A stretch of DNA of 64,000 nt from Selenomonas dianae. GTDB lineage: Bacteria > Bacillota > Negativicutes > Selenomonadales > Selenomonadaceae. The stretch's first letter is position 1, and every line of letters starts with the position of its first letter. Positions 23,656 to 32,679 of this stretch are shown piece after piece. Below the pieces are notes generated by a model. That model did no database searches. It saw only the letters and a list, made by a program, of their open reading frames with translations, and was not told the origin of the DNA. The stretch spans positions 2,315,001 through 2,379,000 of the forward strand of contig NZ_CP128650.1 of assembly GCF_030644225.1 (NCBI RefSeq). The letters are read 5' to 3'. The translations under genes were made by a program, and so were the position numbers.

Positions 23656-24330
23656 TTATTTCCCCGCCGTGAGGATCACCACGCCGTCCTTCTCCTCGAC
23701 GGCCTCGAACGCGAGCCCGAACGGCAGCGCATCAGCACGCGCGACGAGCACATCGGGGAAGAGCCCGTCGATGCTGAGCGCGTTCAGCCCCATGCCGCGT
23801 GCGGCGATGTGCCGCGCCTTGTAGTAGAGATCGCCGCTCTCGACGACAAAGCCCCCCTCAAGCGTCACATCGAACACCTGTCCGAAGGCACGCGTCTTTG
23901 CCGTGGCGAGGACGCTGCCGGGACGGACGGTAACGGCGACATTGGTGAATTTCTCCGCCGCATTCGTGATGAGCTCGCGAATCGCATCCGCATCCACCAC
24001 GCCGCGCATCTCCACGCTCTCCGCCGCGGTGAGGATCAGCTGCTGCTCGATGAAAAGCCGCTTCATATCAAAGCGCAGGTTCGTCCCCGTGACGGTCAGT
24101 TCGCGCACGAACACCTTGCCGATGCGCCCCTCTCGGATCACGCAGTCGAGAGCCCCGATCTCGCCAAAGACGATGCGCGGGCTGTCCGTAATCGACAGCT
24201 GCACATCCTCCGCGCCCGTGCGCTCACGCAGCCCGTCCATCACCATCGTTGTGATCGTGTGCGGCAGCATGAAGATGATGCAGACGAAAAAGAAAATAAC
24301 GAGCAGGATGCCGGCCGATATTTTTTGCAT
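23656..24330 (-). CDS. DUF2993 (LmeA-like) lipid-binding family protein
   Basis: A 224-residue protein with one N-terminal membrane anchor or signal (ILLVIFFFVCIIFML, residues 8-22) and a soluble beta-rich domain. SITDSPRIVFGEIGALDC and MKRLFIEQQLILTAAESVEM fit the DUF2993 pattern of repeated beta strands. LmeA, the characterised mycobacterial member, binds phospholipid outside the membrane; a similar envelope role here is inference. prfB ends 58 bases upstream, so cotranscription is possible. Confidence 0.75.
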   Translation of the reverse strand: MQKISAGILLVIFFFVCIIFMLPHTITTMVMDGLRERTGAEDVQLSITDSPRIVFGEIGALDCVIREGRIGKVFVRELTVTGTNLRFDMKRLFIEQQLILTAAESVEMRGVVDADAIRELITNAAEKFTNVAVTVRPGSVLATAKTRAFGQVFDVTLEGGFVVESGDLYYKARHIAARGMGLNALSIDGLFPDVLVARADALPFGLAFEAVEEKDGVVILTAGK

Positions 24331-24388
24331 AAAAACTCCTTCGATATGCCACCCTGATCCGCCTCCGCCGCCGGGAGGCAGCTCTCTG

Positions 24389-25495
24389 TCAGATCTCGTG
24401 ATTTGCCTTTGCGTTCAGATACGCGCGGATGAAGGGATCCAACTCCCCGTCCATGACCGCCTGCACGTTGCCCGTCTCGGCGTTCGTCCGCACGTCCTTC
24501 ACCATCGTGTACGGCTGGAACACATAGGAGCGGATCTGGCTGCCCCACTCAATTTTCTGCTGCACGCCTTCGAGTTTTGCGATCTCCTCTTCCTTCTTCT
24601 CCTGTTCGAGTTCAAAGAGTTTTGCGCGGAGCATCTTGAGGCACTGCTCCTTGTTCTGCAGCTGCGAGCGCTCGTTCTGGCACTGCACGACAATGCCCGT
24701 CGGCTCGTGTGTCATGCGCACGGCGGATGAGGTCTTGTTGATGTGCTGCCCGCCCGCGCCGCTCGCGCGGAAGTAGTCGACGCGCACATCGTCCATATTG
24801 ATGGGGACTTCCACGGCATCGTCAATTTCCGGCATAACATCGCACGCGGAGAACGAGGTGTGCCGCCGCGCCTGCGCGTCAAACGGGGAGATGCGGACGA
24901 GGCGGTGAACGCCCTTCTCCGACTTTAAGAAGCCGTAGGCATTGTGTCCCTTGATAAAGAGCGTTGCGGACTTCACGCCCGCCTCCTCGCCCGGCTGCAG
25001 GTCGGCGGTATCGACCGTGAAGCCGTGCCGCTCCGCCCAGCGTCCGTACATCCGCAGCAGCATCTGCGTCCAGTCCTGCGCCTCCGTCCCGCCTGCGCCC
25101 GCGTGGAGGGTAAGGATCGCGTTGTTCGCGTCGTACGCGCCCGAGAGCAGCACCTCAAGCTGAAGCGTCTCCAGCCCCTCCGCGATGAGGGTCAGCTCCG
25201 CGCGGATGTCGCCCTCCATCGAGGCATCGCCCTCCTCAATCCCCATCTCGTAGAGCGTCTCGGCATCCTCGTACTTCGCCTTGAGGTCACGGTAGGTGTC
25301 CACGCCGCCCTTCAGCGCGGCGAGCTCCTGATTCAACTGCTGCGCCGCCGCCGCATCGTCCCAAAAGGATGGCTCGCCCATCTTGTACTCAAGCTCGGCG
25401 ATCTTCTCCTCCTTCGCGGGGATCTCCAGAGAAATGCGCATCTGATCGAGCTTTTCACCCAGATCGTTCAGTATCGGTTTCAGATCTTCCAGCAT
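24389..25495 (-). CDS. prfB: Peptide chain release factor 2 (no programmed frameshift)
   Basis: A 368-residue RF2 that releases peptides at UGA and UAA. It has the SPF anticodon tripeptide (RISPFDAQARRHTSF) and the GGQ motif in GAGGQHINKTSS. In most bacteria prfB has an in-frame UGA near codon 25 that needs a +1 frameshift. Here the reading frame runs straight through that place (DQMRISLEIPAKEEKIAELE), so autoregulation by frameshifting is missing. ATG 25495 has GAGGAAG upstream. The preceding 190-codon frame overlaps its start by 41 bases. Confidence 0.95.
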   Translation of the reverse strand: MLEDLKPILNDLGEKLDQMRISLEIPAKEEKIAELEYKMGEPSFWDDAAAAQQLNQELAALKGGVDTYRDLKAKYEDAETLYEMGIEEGDASMEGDIRAELTLIAEGLETLQLEVLLSGAYDANNAILTLHAGAGGTEAQDWTQMLLRMYGRWAERHGFTVDTADLQPGEEAGVKSATLFIKGHNAYGFLKSEKGVHRLVRISPFDAQARRHTSFSACDVMPEIDDAVEVPINMDDVRVDYFRASGAGGQHINKTSSAVRMTHEPTGIVVQCQNERSQLQNKEQCLKMLRAKLFELEQEKKEEEIAKLEGVQQKIEWGSQIRSYVFQPYTMVKDVRTNAETGNVQAVMDGELDPFIRAYLNAKANHEI

Positions 25496-26027
25496 GGTTC
25501 TGTTCTTCCTCTATATAGTAGTAGCATAGGGGCTCCCCCACATCGTCGCAGAGCAGACGGCACCGCTCGCGCAGGGGGAAGTGCCATGTGCCGTCTCCCG
25601 CATCAACTACCTGCATCGGCGGCACATAATACGTACTCCGTTCCCACAGAATACGTGCAAACAGGATGCCCCCGATATAGGCGTAATGTTGAAACGGATT
25701 CCCGTATTTCGCAGGATAAGCCCTCTGAAATGAATTGCGCCGTCCGTCATAATCCCGGAGCGCCTGTGCGCCAATCAATCGCTCAGTATAACAGGTGTTG
25801 CCGCTCTGCCCGATCTCGTTTGCGTACTTCCTGTAAAATGATGCCCGATCCGATGCATAGAGCGCACGATCATCCTCCCCCATCCGGTAGTAACGCTCGT
25901 ACCCGGCGACCCATGCGACAGAAACGACCATCAGATGTGTATGCAGGTCGGCAGAATAGCCCAGTTTGAACCAATGTGCATCATCCACGACGGCGCAATC
26001 CAGTGTCACCTGTTTGACAATCTTCAT
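25455..26027 (-). CDS. Hypothetical protein between secA and prfB
   Basis: A 190-residue protein that I do not recognise. It is rich in Tyr, Arg and Cys, with no membrane segment; segments such as VAWVAGYERYYRMGEDDRAL and YANEIGQSGNTCYTERLIG look like a folded globular protein. It starts 15 bases after the secA stop with only a weak ribosome site (GGGAAG) and runs 41 bases into prfB. Base composition is visibly poorer in GC than in its neighbours, which hints at acquisition. It could be an immunity- or phage-type accessory protein, but nothing specific supports that. Confidence 0.55.
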   Translation of the reverse strand: MKIVKQVTLDCAVVDDAHWFKLGYSADLHTHLMVVSVAWVAGYERYYRMGEDDRALYASDRASFYRKYANEIGQSGNTCYTERLIGAQALRDYDGRRNSFQRAYPAKYGNPFQHYAYIGGILFARILWERSTYYVPPMQVVDAGDGTWHFPLRERCRLLCDDVGEPLCYYYIEEEQNHAGRSETDTERSG

Positions 26028-26042
26028 CAGCGGGACGCTTCC

Positions 26043-28688
26043 CTACTTATTCTTCCCGTGGCAGTTCTTATACTTCTTGCCGCTGCCGCAGGGACACGGA
26101 TCGTTGCGCCCGACCTTTTTGCCGCTCTCGTCCTTCTTCGCACTCTTTGCCTCGGCGGGCGCGGACTCGTCGCCGTGCGAGGCACGTGCGGTCGAGAGGT
26201 GATCCTCAAGCTTTGACCGCTCGCGTGCGAGCAGCTGCTCCGCGCGCCGCTGTGCGCCCTCGTCCATGACGGGTGCGGGGCGCGGCGTGCCGTCCTCCGC
26301 CACGGGGGCGGCGGGTGGTGCGGCCTGCGGCGTGACGATGCTCACATGGTACATGAGGGAGGCAATCTGATCCATGATGGATGCCTCCATCTCCTCGAAC
26401 ATCGTCAGCGCCTCGATCTTATACTCAACGAGAGGGTTGCGCTGTCCATACGCACGCAAGTTGATGCCCTCACGCAGCATATCCATGTGGTCGAGGTGAT
26501 CCATCCACTTCTGATCCACGACGCGGAGCATGACGACCTTTTCCAGCTCGCGCATATTCTCCTCGCCGAACATCAGCTCACGGTTCTTGTAGCCCTCCTC
26601 GGCGATCTTTTCCAATTCCTCTTGGATCTCGTCGCGTGCCAGTGCCTCCAGCTCCGCCTTTTTGAGCCGCCCCTTCGGCGCATAGACCTTCTCTGCGTCC
26701 TCGATGAGCGCATCGAGCTGCCACTCCTCGGGGTAGAGTTTTTCGTTCGCGTACTGCGTCATCTCGTCCTTGATGATGTGTTTCACCATCGCGAGGATGT
26801 TCTCGCGCAGGTTCTCACCCTTGAGGATCTTCCTGCGCTCACCGTAGATGACTTCGCGCTGCTGATTCATGACATCGTCGTACTCAAGGACGTGCTTGCG
26901 GATGTCGAAGTTGCGTGCCTCGACCTTCTTCTGTGCGTGCTCGATGGAGCGCGTGATGATCGCGTGCTCGATCGGCTCATCCTCCTCCATGCCGAGGCGG
27001 TCCATGATGCCCGCGATGCGGTCAGAGGCAAAGAGACGCATCAGATCGTCCTCCAGCGAGAGGAAGAACTTCGACGCGCCGGGATCGCCCTGACGACCCG
27101 AACGTCCGCGCAGCTGATTGTCAATGCGCCGCGATTCGTGGCGCTCTGTACCAACAATGTATAGTCCGCCAAGTGCCTCGACACCCTCGCCGAGCTTGAT
27201 GTCCGTGCCGCGTCCCGCCATATTCGTGGCGATGGTAACCGCGCCCTTTTGCCCCGCATTTGCGACGATCTCGGCTTCCTTTTCGTGGAACTTCGCATTC
27301 AGAACGACGTGCGGGATGCCATTCCTTTTGAGGACGTGCGACATCTCCTCGGACTGCGTGATGGAGGTCGTGCCGATGAGGACGGGCTGCCCCGTTTCGT
27401 GGATCTCCTTGACCGCATTTCCGACGGCGCGGTACTTCGCCGCCTTCGTCTTGTAGATCACGTCCGGCTCGTCGATGCGCTGTACGGGCTTGTTCGTCGG
27501 GATAACGATAACGGGCAGGTTGTAGATCTTTAGGAACTCGTTTTCCTCGGTCTTTGCCGTACCCGTCATGCCCGCGAGTTTCTCGTACATACGGAAGTAG
27601 TTCTGGAAGGTGATGCTCGCGAGGGTCTGCGACTCACGCTGGATCTTCACGCCCTCCTTCGCCTCAATCGCCTGATGAAGCCCGTCGGAGTAGCGCCGTC
27701 CCTCCATCAGACGACCCGTGAACTCGTCCACAATCACAATCTCGTCGCCCTTGACAACGTAGTCGCGGTCGCGGTGCATCAGCGCCTTCGCGCGCAATGC
27801 CGCCGTAAAGCAGTGCGAAAGCTCGATGTTCTCGGGTGCGTAGAGGTTTGTGATGCCGACGATTTTTTCAATTTTGGGTACGGCGGAGTCGGCGGGCGCG
27901 ACGGTCTTCTGCTTCTCGTCGACCGTGTAGTCCTCGCCCTCCTTCAGGTGGCGCACCGCCTCCGCCATGACGCGGTAGTTGTCCGTGGACTTTGTGCCGG
28001 GTCCTGAGATGATGAGCGGGGTACGCGCCTCGTCGATGAGGATGGAGTCCACCTCGTCCACAATGGCGTAGTGCAGCGGACGCTGCACCATCTGCGCCTC
28101 GGAGAGCACCATGTTGTCGCGCAGGTAGTCAAAGCCGAACTCGTTGTTCGTGCCGAACGTCACGTCCGCCGCATACGCCGCCTTGCGCTCGGGGAAGTCC
28201 ATGTTGTGCGCGATGAGACCGACCGAAAGCCCGAGGTAGCGGTAGAGCTTGCCCATCCACTCGCTGTCGCGCCGTGCGAGGTAGTCGTTGACCGTGACGA
28301 CGTGGACGCCCTTGCCCTCCAGCGCGTTGAGGTAGACCGCCGTCGTCGCGACGAGGGTCTTGCCCTCGCCTGTGCGCATCTCCGCGATCCGCCCCTCGTG
28401 GAGGCAGATGCCACCGATCATCTGCACGTCGAAATGACGCATCCCGAGCACGCGTCGCGAGGTCTCGCGTACAACGGCGAACGCCTCGGGCAGGATCTCC
28501 TCCATCGTCACGCCCTCTGCGAGCTGCTCGCGGAATTTGCGCGTGTAGCCCGTGAGCTTGTCGTCCGTGAGGTTCGTCATCTGAGGTTCGAGCGCGTTAA
28601 TCTGCTCAACAATGCCACGGTAGCGCGCGATCTCCTTGTCATTGTTGTCGCCGAGAAAGCGTTTGAGAATCGAAGATATTCCGAACAA
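26043..28688 (-). CDS. secA: Protein translocase subunit SecA
   Basis: An 881-residue motor ATPase that drives preproteins through SecYEG. Walker A is in [11 protein letters not shown] (near residue 105) and the DEAD-type box in [21 protein letters not shown]. The helicase domain 2 motifs [12 protein letters not shown] and [13 protein letters not shown] are intact. The C-terminal zinc finger ([14 protein letters not shown]) for SecB/lipid contact is present. Full length is normal. A family A repeat begins 37 bases upstream of the start. Confidence 0.97.
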   Translation of the reverse strand: MFGISSILKRFLGDNNDKEIARYRGIVEQINALEPQMTNLTDDKLTGYTRKFREQLAEGVTMEEILPEAFAVVRETSRRVLGMRHFDVQMIGGICLHEGRIAEMRTGEGKTLVATTAVYLNALEGKGVHVVTVNDYLARRDSEWMGKLYRYLGLSVGLIAHNMDFPERKAAYAADVTFGTNNEFGFDYLRDNMVLSEAQMVQRPLHYAIVDEVDSILIDEARTPLIISGPGTKSTDNYRVMAEAVRHLKEGEDYTVDEKQKTVAPADSAVPKIEKIVGITNLYAPENIELSHCFTAALRAKALMHRDRDYVVKGDEIVIVDEFTGRLMEGRRYSDGLHQAIEAKEGVKIQRESQTLASITFQNYFRMYEKLAGMTGTAKTEENEFLKIYNLPVIVIPTNKPVQRIDEPDVIYKTKAAKYRAVGNAVKEIHETGQPVLIGTTSITQSEEMSHVLKRNGIPHVVLNAKFHEKEAEIVANAGQKGAVTIATNMAGRGTDIKLGEGVEALGGLYIVGTERHESRRIDNQLRGRSGRQGDPGASKFFLSLEDDLMRLFASDRIAGIMDRLGMEEDEPIEHAIITRSIEHAQKKVEARNFDIRKHVLEYDDVMNQQREVIYGERRKILKGENLRENILAMVKHIIKDEMTQYANEKLYPEEWQLDALIEDAEKVYAPKGRLKKAELEALARDEIQEELEKIAEEGYKNRELMFGEENMRELEKVVMLRVVDQKWMDHLDHMDMLREGINLRAYGQRNPLVEYKIEALTMFEEMEASIMDQIASLMYHVSIVTPQAAPPAAPVAEDGTPRPAPVMDEGAQRRAEQLLARERSKLEDHLSTARASHGDESAPAEAKSAKKDESGKKVGRNDPCPCGSGKKYKNCHGKNK

Positions 28689-28724
28689 GTAGTTTCACAC
28701 TCCTATGTCTGTGCTGTGGATCTA

Positions 28725-28888
28725 TAGGAATCGCTGATAAAATGAAGTCCGTCAGATTGGCGTAGATTTTTCGTCCGAACAAGGAGGCAAACCGGACGCA
28801 TAGCCAAAGCTATGTGGAGGATCGCGGGCACAGTGCGGGCGAAAAAGATGCGTCAAGATGGCGTGGCTGAATTTATCAGTGCTTCCTA
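28725..28888. repeat. Family A fold-back repeat, copy A3 (164 bp)
   Basis: A full-length copy flanked by TATA on both sides, in the same orientation as A2. It lies between secA and the terminator of the Rpn-type gene. Confidence 0.85.
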
Positions 28889-28946
28889 TAATAATAGCGT
28901 ATGCAAAAAAGCCTGCGCCAAGACAGTATTCGTTTCATTATAACAC

Positions 28947-28989
28947 AAAGCCCCCGCCTTTGCATACTAAATGTTGCAAAGACGGGGGT
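28947..28989 (-). terminator. Intrinsic terminator of the Rpn-type gene
   Basis: The stem CCCCCG(T)CTTTGC/GCAAAG(G)CGGGGG lies 23 bases downstream of the Rpn-type gene stop on the - strand. Only a short U tract follows. Confidence 0.7.
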
Positions 28990-29011
28990 GCTGCATGGCG
29001 CGTACGTCATT

Positions 29012-29887
29012 TCAACTGCGTACCAGTGCCGCATACTTCGCGCGTTCTGCCACGGGGATTTGCAGCACGTCCATCGCCTTTTCCACGGAAAAGTTCATGC
29101 TCTTCATCAGATTGTCAATGGAGGAGGCAAGCGCCTGCTGCATCCCCTGCTGCATTCCGCGCTCCATGCCATCTTCCCACGCTTCCTCAGCACGCACCTG
29201 ACGCGCGAGTTCTTCGTCCCACTCGAAATTCACCATGTCAAAGACCTCCTTTTCCAATTTCTCCGTAAAATAGTCCGGCAAGTAATTGTTTTCGATGCAA
29301 TAGCGAATTGCCTCAGGAACTGCTTCCGCAAGGAGTTTTCCCGCCCGTGCCAAGGCGCGTACCTGTGCAACAAAGGCACTGTACGCACGGAGCGGAGCAC
29401 AGTGTTCAAGGAGTTCGTGTCCTGCCCCCGCATTGATATTGAAGACATCGACAACCAGCTCCAACACATCCGCTGCTCCACCAAAGGCATCGGACAACCG
29501 CAGCCGCCACTCCTGCGGCATCGCCGCCTTCCCGTTGTAGAGAACGTAGAATTTCGGGGCGGGAAGAGGGATACGTTTTGCCCGATAGGGGGCTTTGGGA
29601 TCGACGTATTGACGATAGAGTTCGGCGATGTACCAGAGCAGACGCAGCGGCATATTCTCATTCACCGTACTCTGATGCTCAAGCAGAACAATGTGGCGAT
29701 CCCGCACGAGAAAGCTCACGTCATTTTTCTCACTGCTGAAAAACGTCTCATCCATCGTGGTGATCCGAATCTCGGAGGGCTCTGTCGGCTCGCCTGCAAG
29801 TGATGTATAGACCTCGGACAGACGCTTTTCGTTGTTGAAAATATCCCGGAAGAGCGAATCTTTGTAGGTACGTTTTGTCTGTCTCAT
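29012..29887 (-). CDS. Rpn-family recombination-promoting nuclease / putative transposase
   Basis: A 291-residue protein of the Rpn/PDDEXK group. The N-terminus KDSLFRDIFNNEKRL, the nuclease core (Asp in NDVSFLVRDRHIVLLEHQST, with E-x-Q) and the KFYVLYNGK segment are typical. The C-terminal tail has the usual variable repeats (GMERGMQQGMQQALA) thought to matter in subunit assembly. E. coli RpnA-type proteins promote RecA-independent recombination and can act in phage defence. It is a single gene with its own terminator, next to a family A repeat. Confidence 0.85.
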   Translation of the reverse strand: MRQTKRTYKDSLFRDIFNNEKRLSEVYTSLAGEPTEPSEIRITTMDETFFSSEKNDVSFLVRDRHIVLLEHQSTVNENMPLRLLWYIAELYRQYVDPKAPYRAKRIPLPAPKFYVLYNGKAAMPQEWRLRLSDAFGGAADVLELVVDVFNINAGAGHELLEHCAPLRAYSAFVAQVRALARAGKLLAEAVPEAIRYCIENNYLPDYFTEKLEKEVFDMVNFEWDEELARQVRAEEAWEDGMERGMQQGMQQALASSIDNLMKSMNFSVEKAMDVLQIPVAERAKYAALVRS

Positions 29888-29934
29888 ATGCTCTTTCCTC
29901 CATCATAGCCCCTCGCCGCCAAAATGTAAAGGCA

Positions 29935-30834
29935 TCATCCCTTCTTCCCGTCGCCGAGGAGTTCCTTTGCGAGGCCGCGCAGATAGGTCATGACGAGGCG
30001 CACGTCGTCAAAGGTCTGGCGGCCTTTTTTCGTAACAAGACCGCTGTTGATAAAGATGGGATCAATCAGCGGGATCTGGACGAAGTTGTCCGACGGCAGC
30101 ACGGACGGCCGCGCGAGGAATGTCGATCCGATGCCCGCGTGCACGAGGTTCTTGACGGTGTGGAGGTAGGGCGAGTAGTGGACGACGTTCGGCTTTTCGC
30201 CCGCACGCCCGTAGGCATCCTGTACGAGGCGGTCAACGAAGAAGTTGCTGTCGAGCATGATGAGCGGTTCGTCCCGGAGATCTGTGATGCTGAGCGAATG
30301 CCGCCGCGCAAAGGAGTGATCCTTTCGCGTGACAAAGGTACACTCGCAGTCAAAGAGTTTCGCATACGTCAGGCGTGCGCTGAAATCGACGGTGTAGTTT
30401 GTCAGCGCAAAGTCCAGTTTTTCCTCCTCGACCATCTGGAGCGCGCTCACGCCGCCCGTCTCGATGATCTCAAGGTCGATCTCGGGGTGCTCGCGGCGGA
30501 AGTTCCCGAGGATGTGCGGCAGGAACACCACGCCGAGCTGCAGCGGCATCGCAATCCGCACCTTCGCATGACGGTGCGCCATATCGCGGATCTCATCGTC
30601 CAGACGCGCAACCTCCGTGAGGATGTAGGAGACCTTACCGAGGAGTTTCGCCCCGTCCGTCGTCACCGTGATCTTGCGTCCCTCGCGGTGGAACAGGTTC
30701 AGCCCCGTCTCCGCCTCAAGCGCCTGCATGGCGACGGTGACGGTCGGCTGCGAGACGTGCAGGTGCTCCGCCGCCTTCGTAATGTTCTGCCACTGGCAGA
30801 CCTCGTAGAAATACCGCATCTGTACCAATGTCAT
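29935..30834 (-). CDS. LysR-type transcriptional regulator
   Basis: A 299-residue LysR regulator. The winged helix-turn-helix occupies residues 1-60 (QMRYFYEVCQWQNITKAAEH, then VSQPTVTVAMQALE), followed by a substrate-binding fold with the pattern of CynR/CysB-type sensors. ATG 30834 gives the standard N-terminus and has AAGGGAG upstream; a start 12 codons earlier also has a G-rich site. It is divergent from the 54-residue gene at 31060 across an AT-rich region, which makes that gene its most likely target. The effector is unknown. Confidence 0.88.
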   Translation of the reverse strand: MTLVQMRYFYEVCQWQNITKAAEHLHVSQPTVTVAMQALEAETGLNLFHREGRKITVTTDGAKLLGKVSYILTEVARLDDEIRDMAHRHAKVRIAMPLQLGVVFLPHILGNFRREHPEIDLEIIETGGVSALQMVEEEKLDFALTNYTVDFSARLTYAKLFDCECTFVTRKDHSFARRHSLSITDLRDEPLIMLDSNFFVDRLVQDAYGRAGEKPNVVHYSPYLHTVKNLVHAGIGSTFLARPSVLPSDNFVQIPLIDPIFINSGLVTKKGRQTFDDVRLVMTYLRGLAKELLGDGKKG

Positions 30835-30884
30835 CCGGCTCATCTCCCTTAGTATGATTCCTAGTGCCATTTGTTCCCCCTATA

Positions 30885-31020
30885 TTAGTCTACTATATGC
30901 CGAAATAGTGGAATAGTATAAAAGTCACACATGAAATAAATTTTTTTCATAGGTTGACACTATCATTTTATCAGAAAGAAATATTTTATACAATATGGAA
31001 AAAGTGCTAAGTTAAAGACC
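30885..31020. promoter_or_regulatory. AT-rich divergent control region between the LysR gene and the 54-residue gene
   Basis: About 135 very AT-rich bases. They hold TTGACA (30956-30961) without a well-spaced -10, a TATACAAT toward the + strand gene (about 30988-30995), and near-palindromic ATTAGTCTACTATAT and ATAGTGGAATAGTAT segments. These are possible LysR (T-N11-A) boxes; none is certain. Confidence 0.4.
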
Positions 31021-31059
31021 ATGCAGATACATTCAGCACGGACAGAAAGGGGAACTGAA

Positions 31060-31224
31060 ATGACCATCTATTATGCAGATGCGGTGGAGGAGTTCGTCAA
31101 GGATATGCTGGAGGCAAACGCGGACAATCTCAAGGCGTTCGAAACGAAGCCGGGCGTATACTCCAACGTCGACCCCGACACGCACCACGATGTCGAGATC
31201 CCCGACGTGCATCTCACGAAGTGA
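31060..31224 (+). CDS. Small acidic hypothetical protein (54 residues)
   Basis: A 54-residue soluble, acidic protein starting MTIYYADAVEEFVKDMLEAN and ending HDVEIPDVHLTK. It has no membrane segment and no recognised motif. AAAGGGGAAC precedes ATG 31060, and an intrinsic terminator follows at 31254-31286, so it is a self-contained transcription unit. It is divergent from a LysR regulator and probably controlled by it. Function unknown. Confidence 0.65.
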   Translation: MTIYYADAVEEFVKDMLEANADNLKAFETKPGVYSNVDPDTHHDVEIPDVHLTK

Positions 31225-31253
31225 TCTATCATCCTACTACAGATAGATAAGGG

Positions 31254-31286
31254 AAAAAGCGGGCGGCTGACCACTGCCCGCTTTTT
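31254..31286 (+). terminator. Intrinsic terminator of the 54-residue gene
   Basis: AAAAAGCGGGC pairs with GCCCGCTTTTT around a 10-base loop; the T run follows on the + strand. Confidence 0.85.
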
Positions 31287-31347
31287 CGTGTGCGGAAAAT
31301 TGCGAACCAAAATTTCTGCGTATGCAATCCATGGAGATATGTGCCCC

Positions 31348-31657
31348 AAAGCGAACCCTAGTGGAGCAAACAGAGAAAAGCGTGCGACCCGCCCCCTGCG
31401 GATTTTGACCGTCCAAGCGAAGCGCGTTTGAAATCCGCAGGTATTGGGGAATCACGAACGCAATGATGCTGTTCAGATTGGTGCGGATTTTCCGTCCTAT
31501 CAAGGAGATAAACCGGAAGCATAGCGGTGGCTATGCTGAGGATTTATCGACGCAGAGAGGGCGAAAAAGATGTGCCAAGATGGACAACTGAATGCGTCCG
31601 TGATTCCCTCGCGGACGAGCACGCGGCTGTTTGCGCAACTAAGCGTTCGCGCGGGGA
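31348..31657. repeat. Family B repeat (copy B6) interrupted by a family A element
   Basis: The left half of family B (from GCGAACCCTAGTGGAGCAAA to GGTATT at 31445) and its right half (from 31610, CGCGGACGAGCACGCG, to about 31657) are split by a complete family A element at 31446-31609. The host copy otherwise follows the consensus. Confidence 0.85.
31446..31609. repeat. Family A repeat, copy A6, nested in family B
   Basis: A 164-bp element with the family A core (CAGATTGG, CATAGC...GCTATG, GGGCGAAAAAGATG) but different ends: GGGAATCACGAACGCA at the left pairs with TGCGTCCGTGATTCCC at the right at 15 of 16 positions. Orientation as A2. Confidence 0.85.
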
Positions 31658-31671
31658 ACGCCTGTAGATAT

Positions 31672-32679
31672 TCAGCAAATCCGAGGCACAAGCTCCCCGA
31701 GCGGCATCTCCACCACGCGGATGCCGCCGAGCGCGGTGCGCAACCCGACCGTTCCCGCCGCCTCCGCCGTCGTACGTCCGATCACGCAGGCACTGCGTCC
31801 GTGCGGATCGGCGTGCATCACCGCAAGAACACGCGCCGTGTCCTCGGGCGGGACAAAGGCGAGGAGTTTCCCCTCGTTCGCAAGCGTCAGCGGGTCGAAC
31901 CCGAGGATGTCACAGACCCCCTGCACGGCGGGATGCACGGGGATCGCCGCCTCGTCCAGCAGGATGCCGACGCCCGCCGCGCCCGCCAGTTCGTTCAGCG
32001 ATGCCGCCACGCCGCCGCGCGTCGGGTCGCGCAGGACGGCGATGGACGGTGCCGCCGCGAGCATCGCCGCCGTCAGATGGCAGAGCGGCGCACTGTCGCT
32101 CTGTATTTCGGGCGGGAGCGTCAGATTGTGCCGCGCCGCCATGACCGTCGCCGCATGGTCGCCGAGCGTCCCCGAGACGATGATGTCCATGCCCGCCTTG
32201 ATGTTCGTCGGAGCGATGTCCGCGCCCGCGATCAGCTCCCCGACGCCCGCCGTGTTGATGTAGATGCCGTCGCCGCAGCCGCGCGGCACGACCTTCGTAT
32301 CCCCCGTGACGATGAGAACGCCCGCCTCCTCCGCCGCCGTGCGGATGTCGCGCACGATGCGGCGCAGCGTGGCGATGGGAAAGCCCTCCTCAAGGATCAC
32401 GGCGAGCGAGAGCCAGCGTGGGACTGCCCCCGTCATCGCGAGATCGTTGACCGTCCCGCAGACCGCGAGCCGCCCGATGCTCCCACCGGGGAAGAAATGC
32501 GGCTGCACAACATAGGAGTCCGTGGTAAACGCCGCGCGTCCCGTGAGCGGCAGGACAGCGCCGTCATGCAGCGTATTGAGAATCGTATTGCCGAGCTCCG
32601 GCAACACGACCTCCTCCATCAGCGCGTGACCTGCCTGTCCGCCCGCACCGTGCGCAAGTGTGATGACCTCATGCTCCAT
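31672..32679 (-). CDS. hypE: Hydrogenase maturation factor HypE
   Basis: A 335-residue ATP-dependent dehydratase that turns the C-terminal Cys thiocarbamate, supplied by HypF, into thiocyanate as the source of the cyanide ligands of [NiFe] hydrogenase. The C-terminus is the required PRIC. The PurM-like core shows LAHGAGGQAGHALM, FTTDSYVVQPHFFPGGSIG and DPTRGGVAASLNELA. ATG 32679 lies inside the last codons of hypD (11-base overlap) after GGAGGAAAA; a longer upstream frame is only overlap. It is the last gene of the hydrogenase operon. Confidence 0.95.
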   Translation of the reverse strand: MEHEVITLAHGAGGQAGHALMEEVVLPELGNTILNTLHDGAVLPLTGRAAFTTDSYVVQPHFFPGGSIGRLAVCGTVNDLAMTGAVPRWLSLAVILEEGFPIATLRRIVRDIRTAAEEAGVLIVTGDTKVVPRGCGDGIYINTAGVGELIAGADIAPTNIKAGMDIIVSGTLGDHAATVMAARHNLTLPPEIQSDSAPLCHLTAAMLAAAPSIAVLRDPTRGGVAASLNELAGAAGVGILLDEAAIPVHPAVQGVCDILGFDPLTLANEGKLLAFVPPEDTARVLAVMHADPHGRSACVIGRTTAEAAGTVGLRTALGGIRVVEMPLGELVPRIC

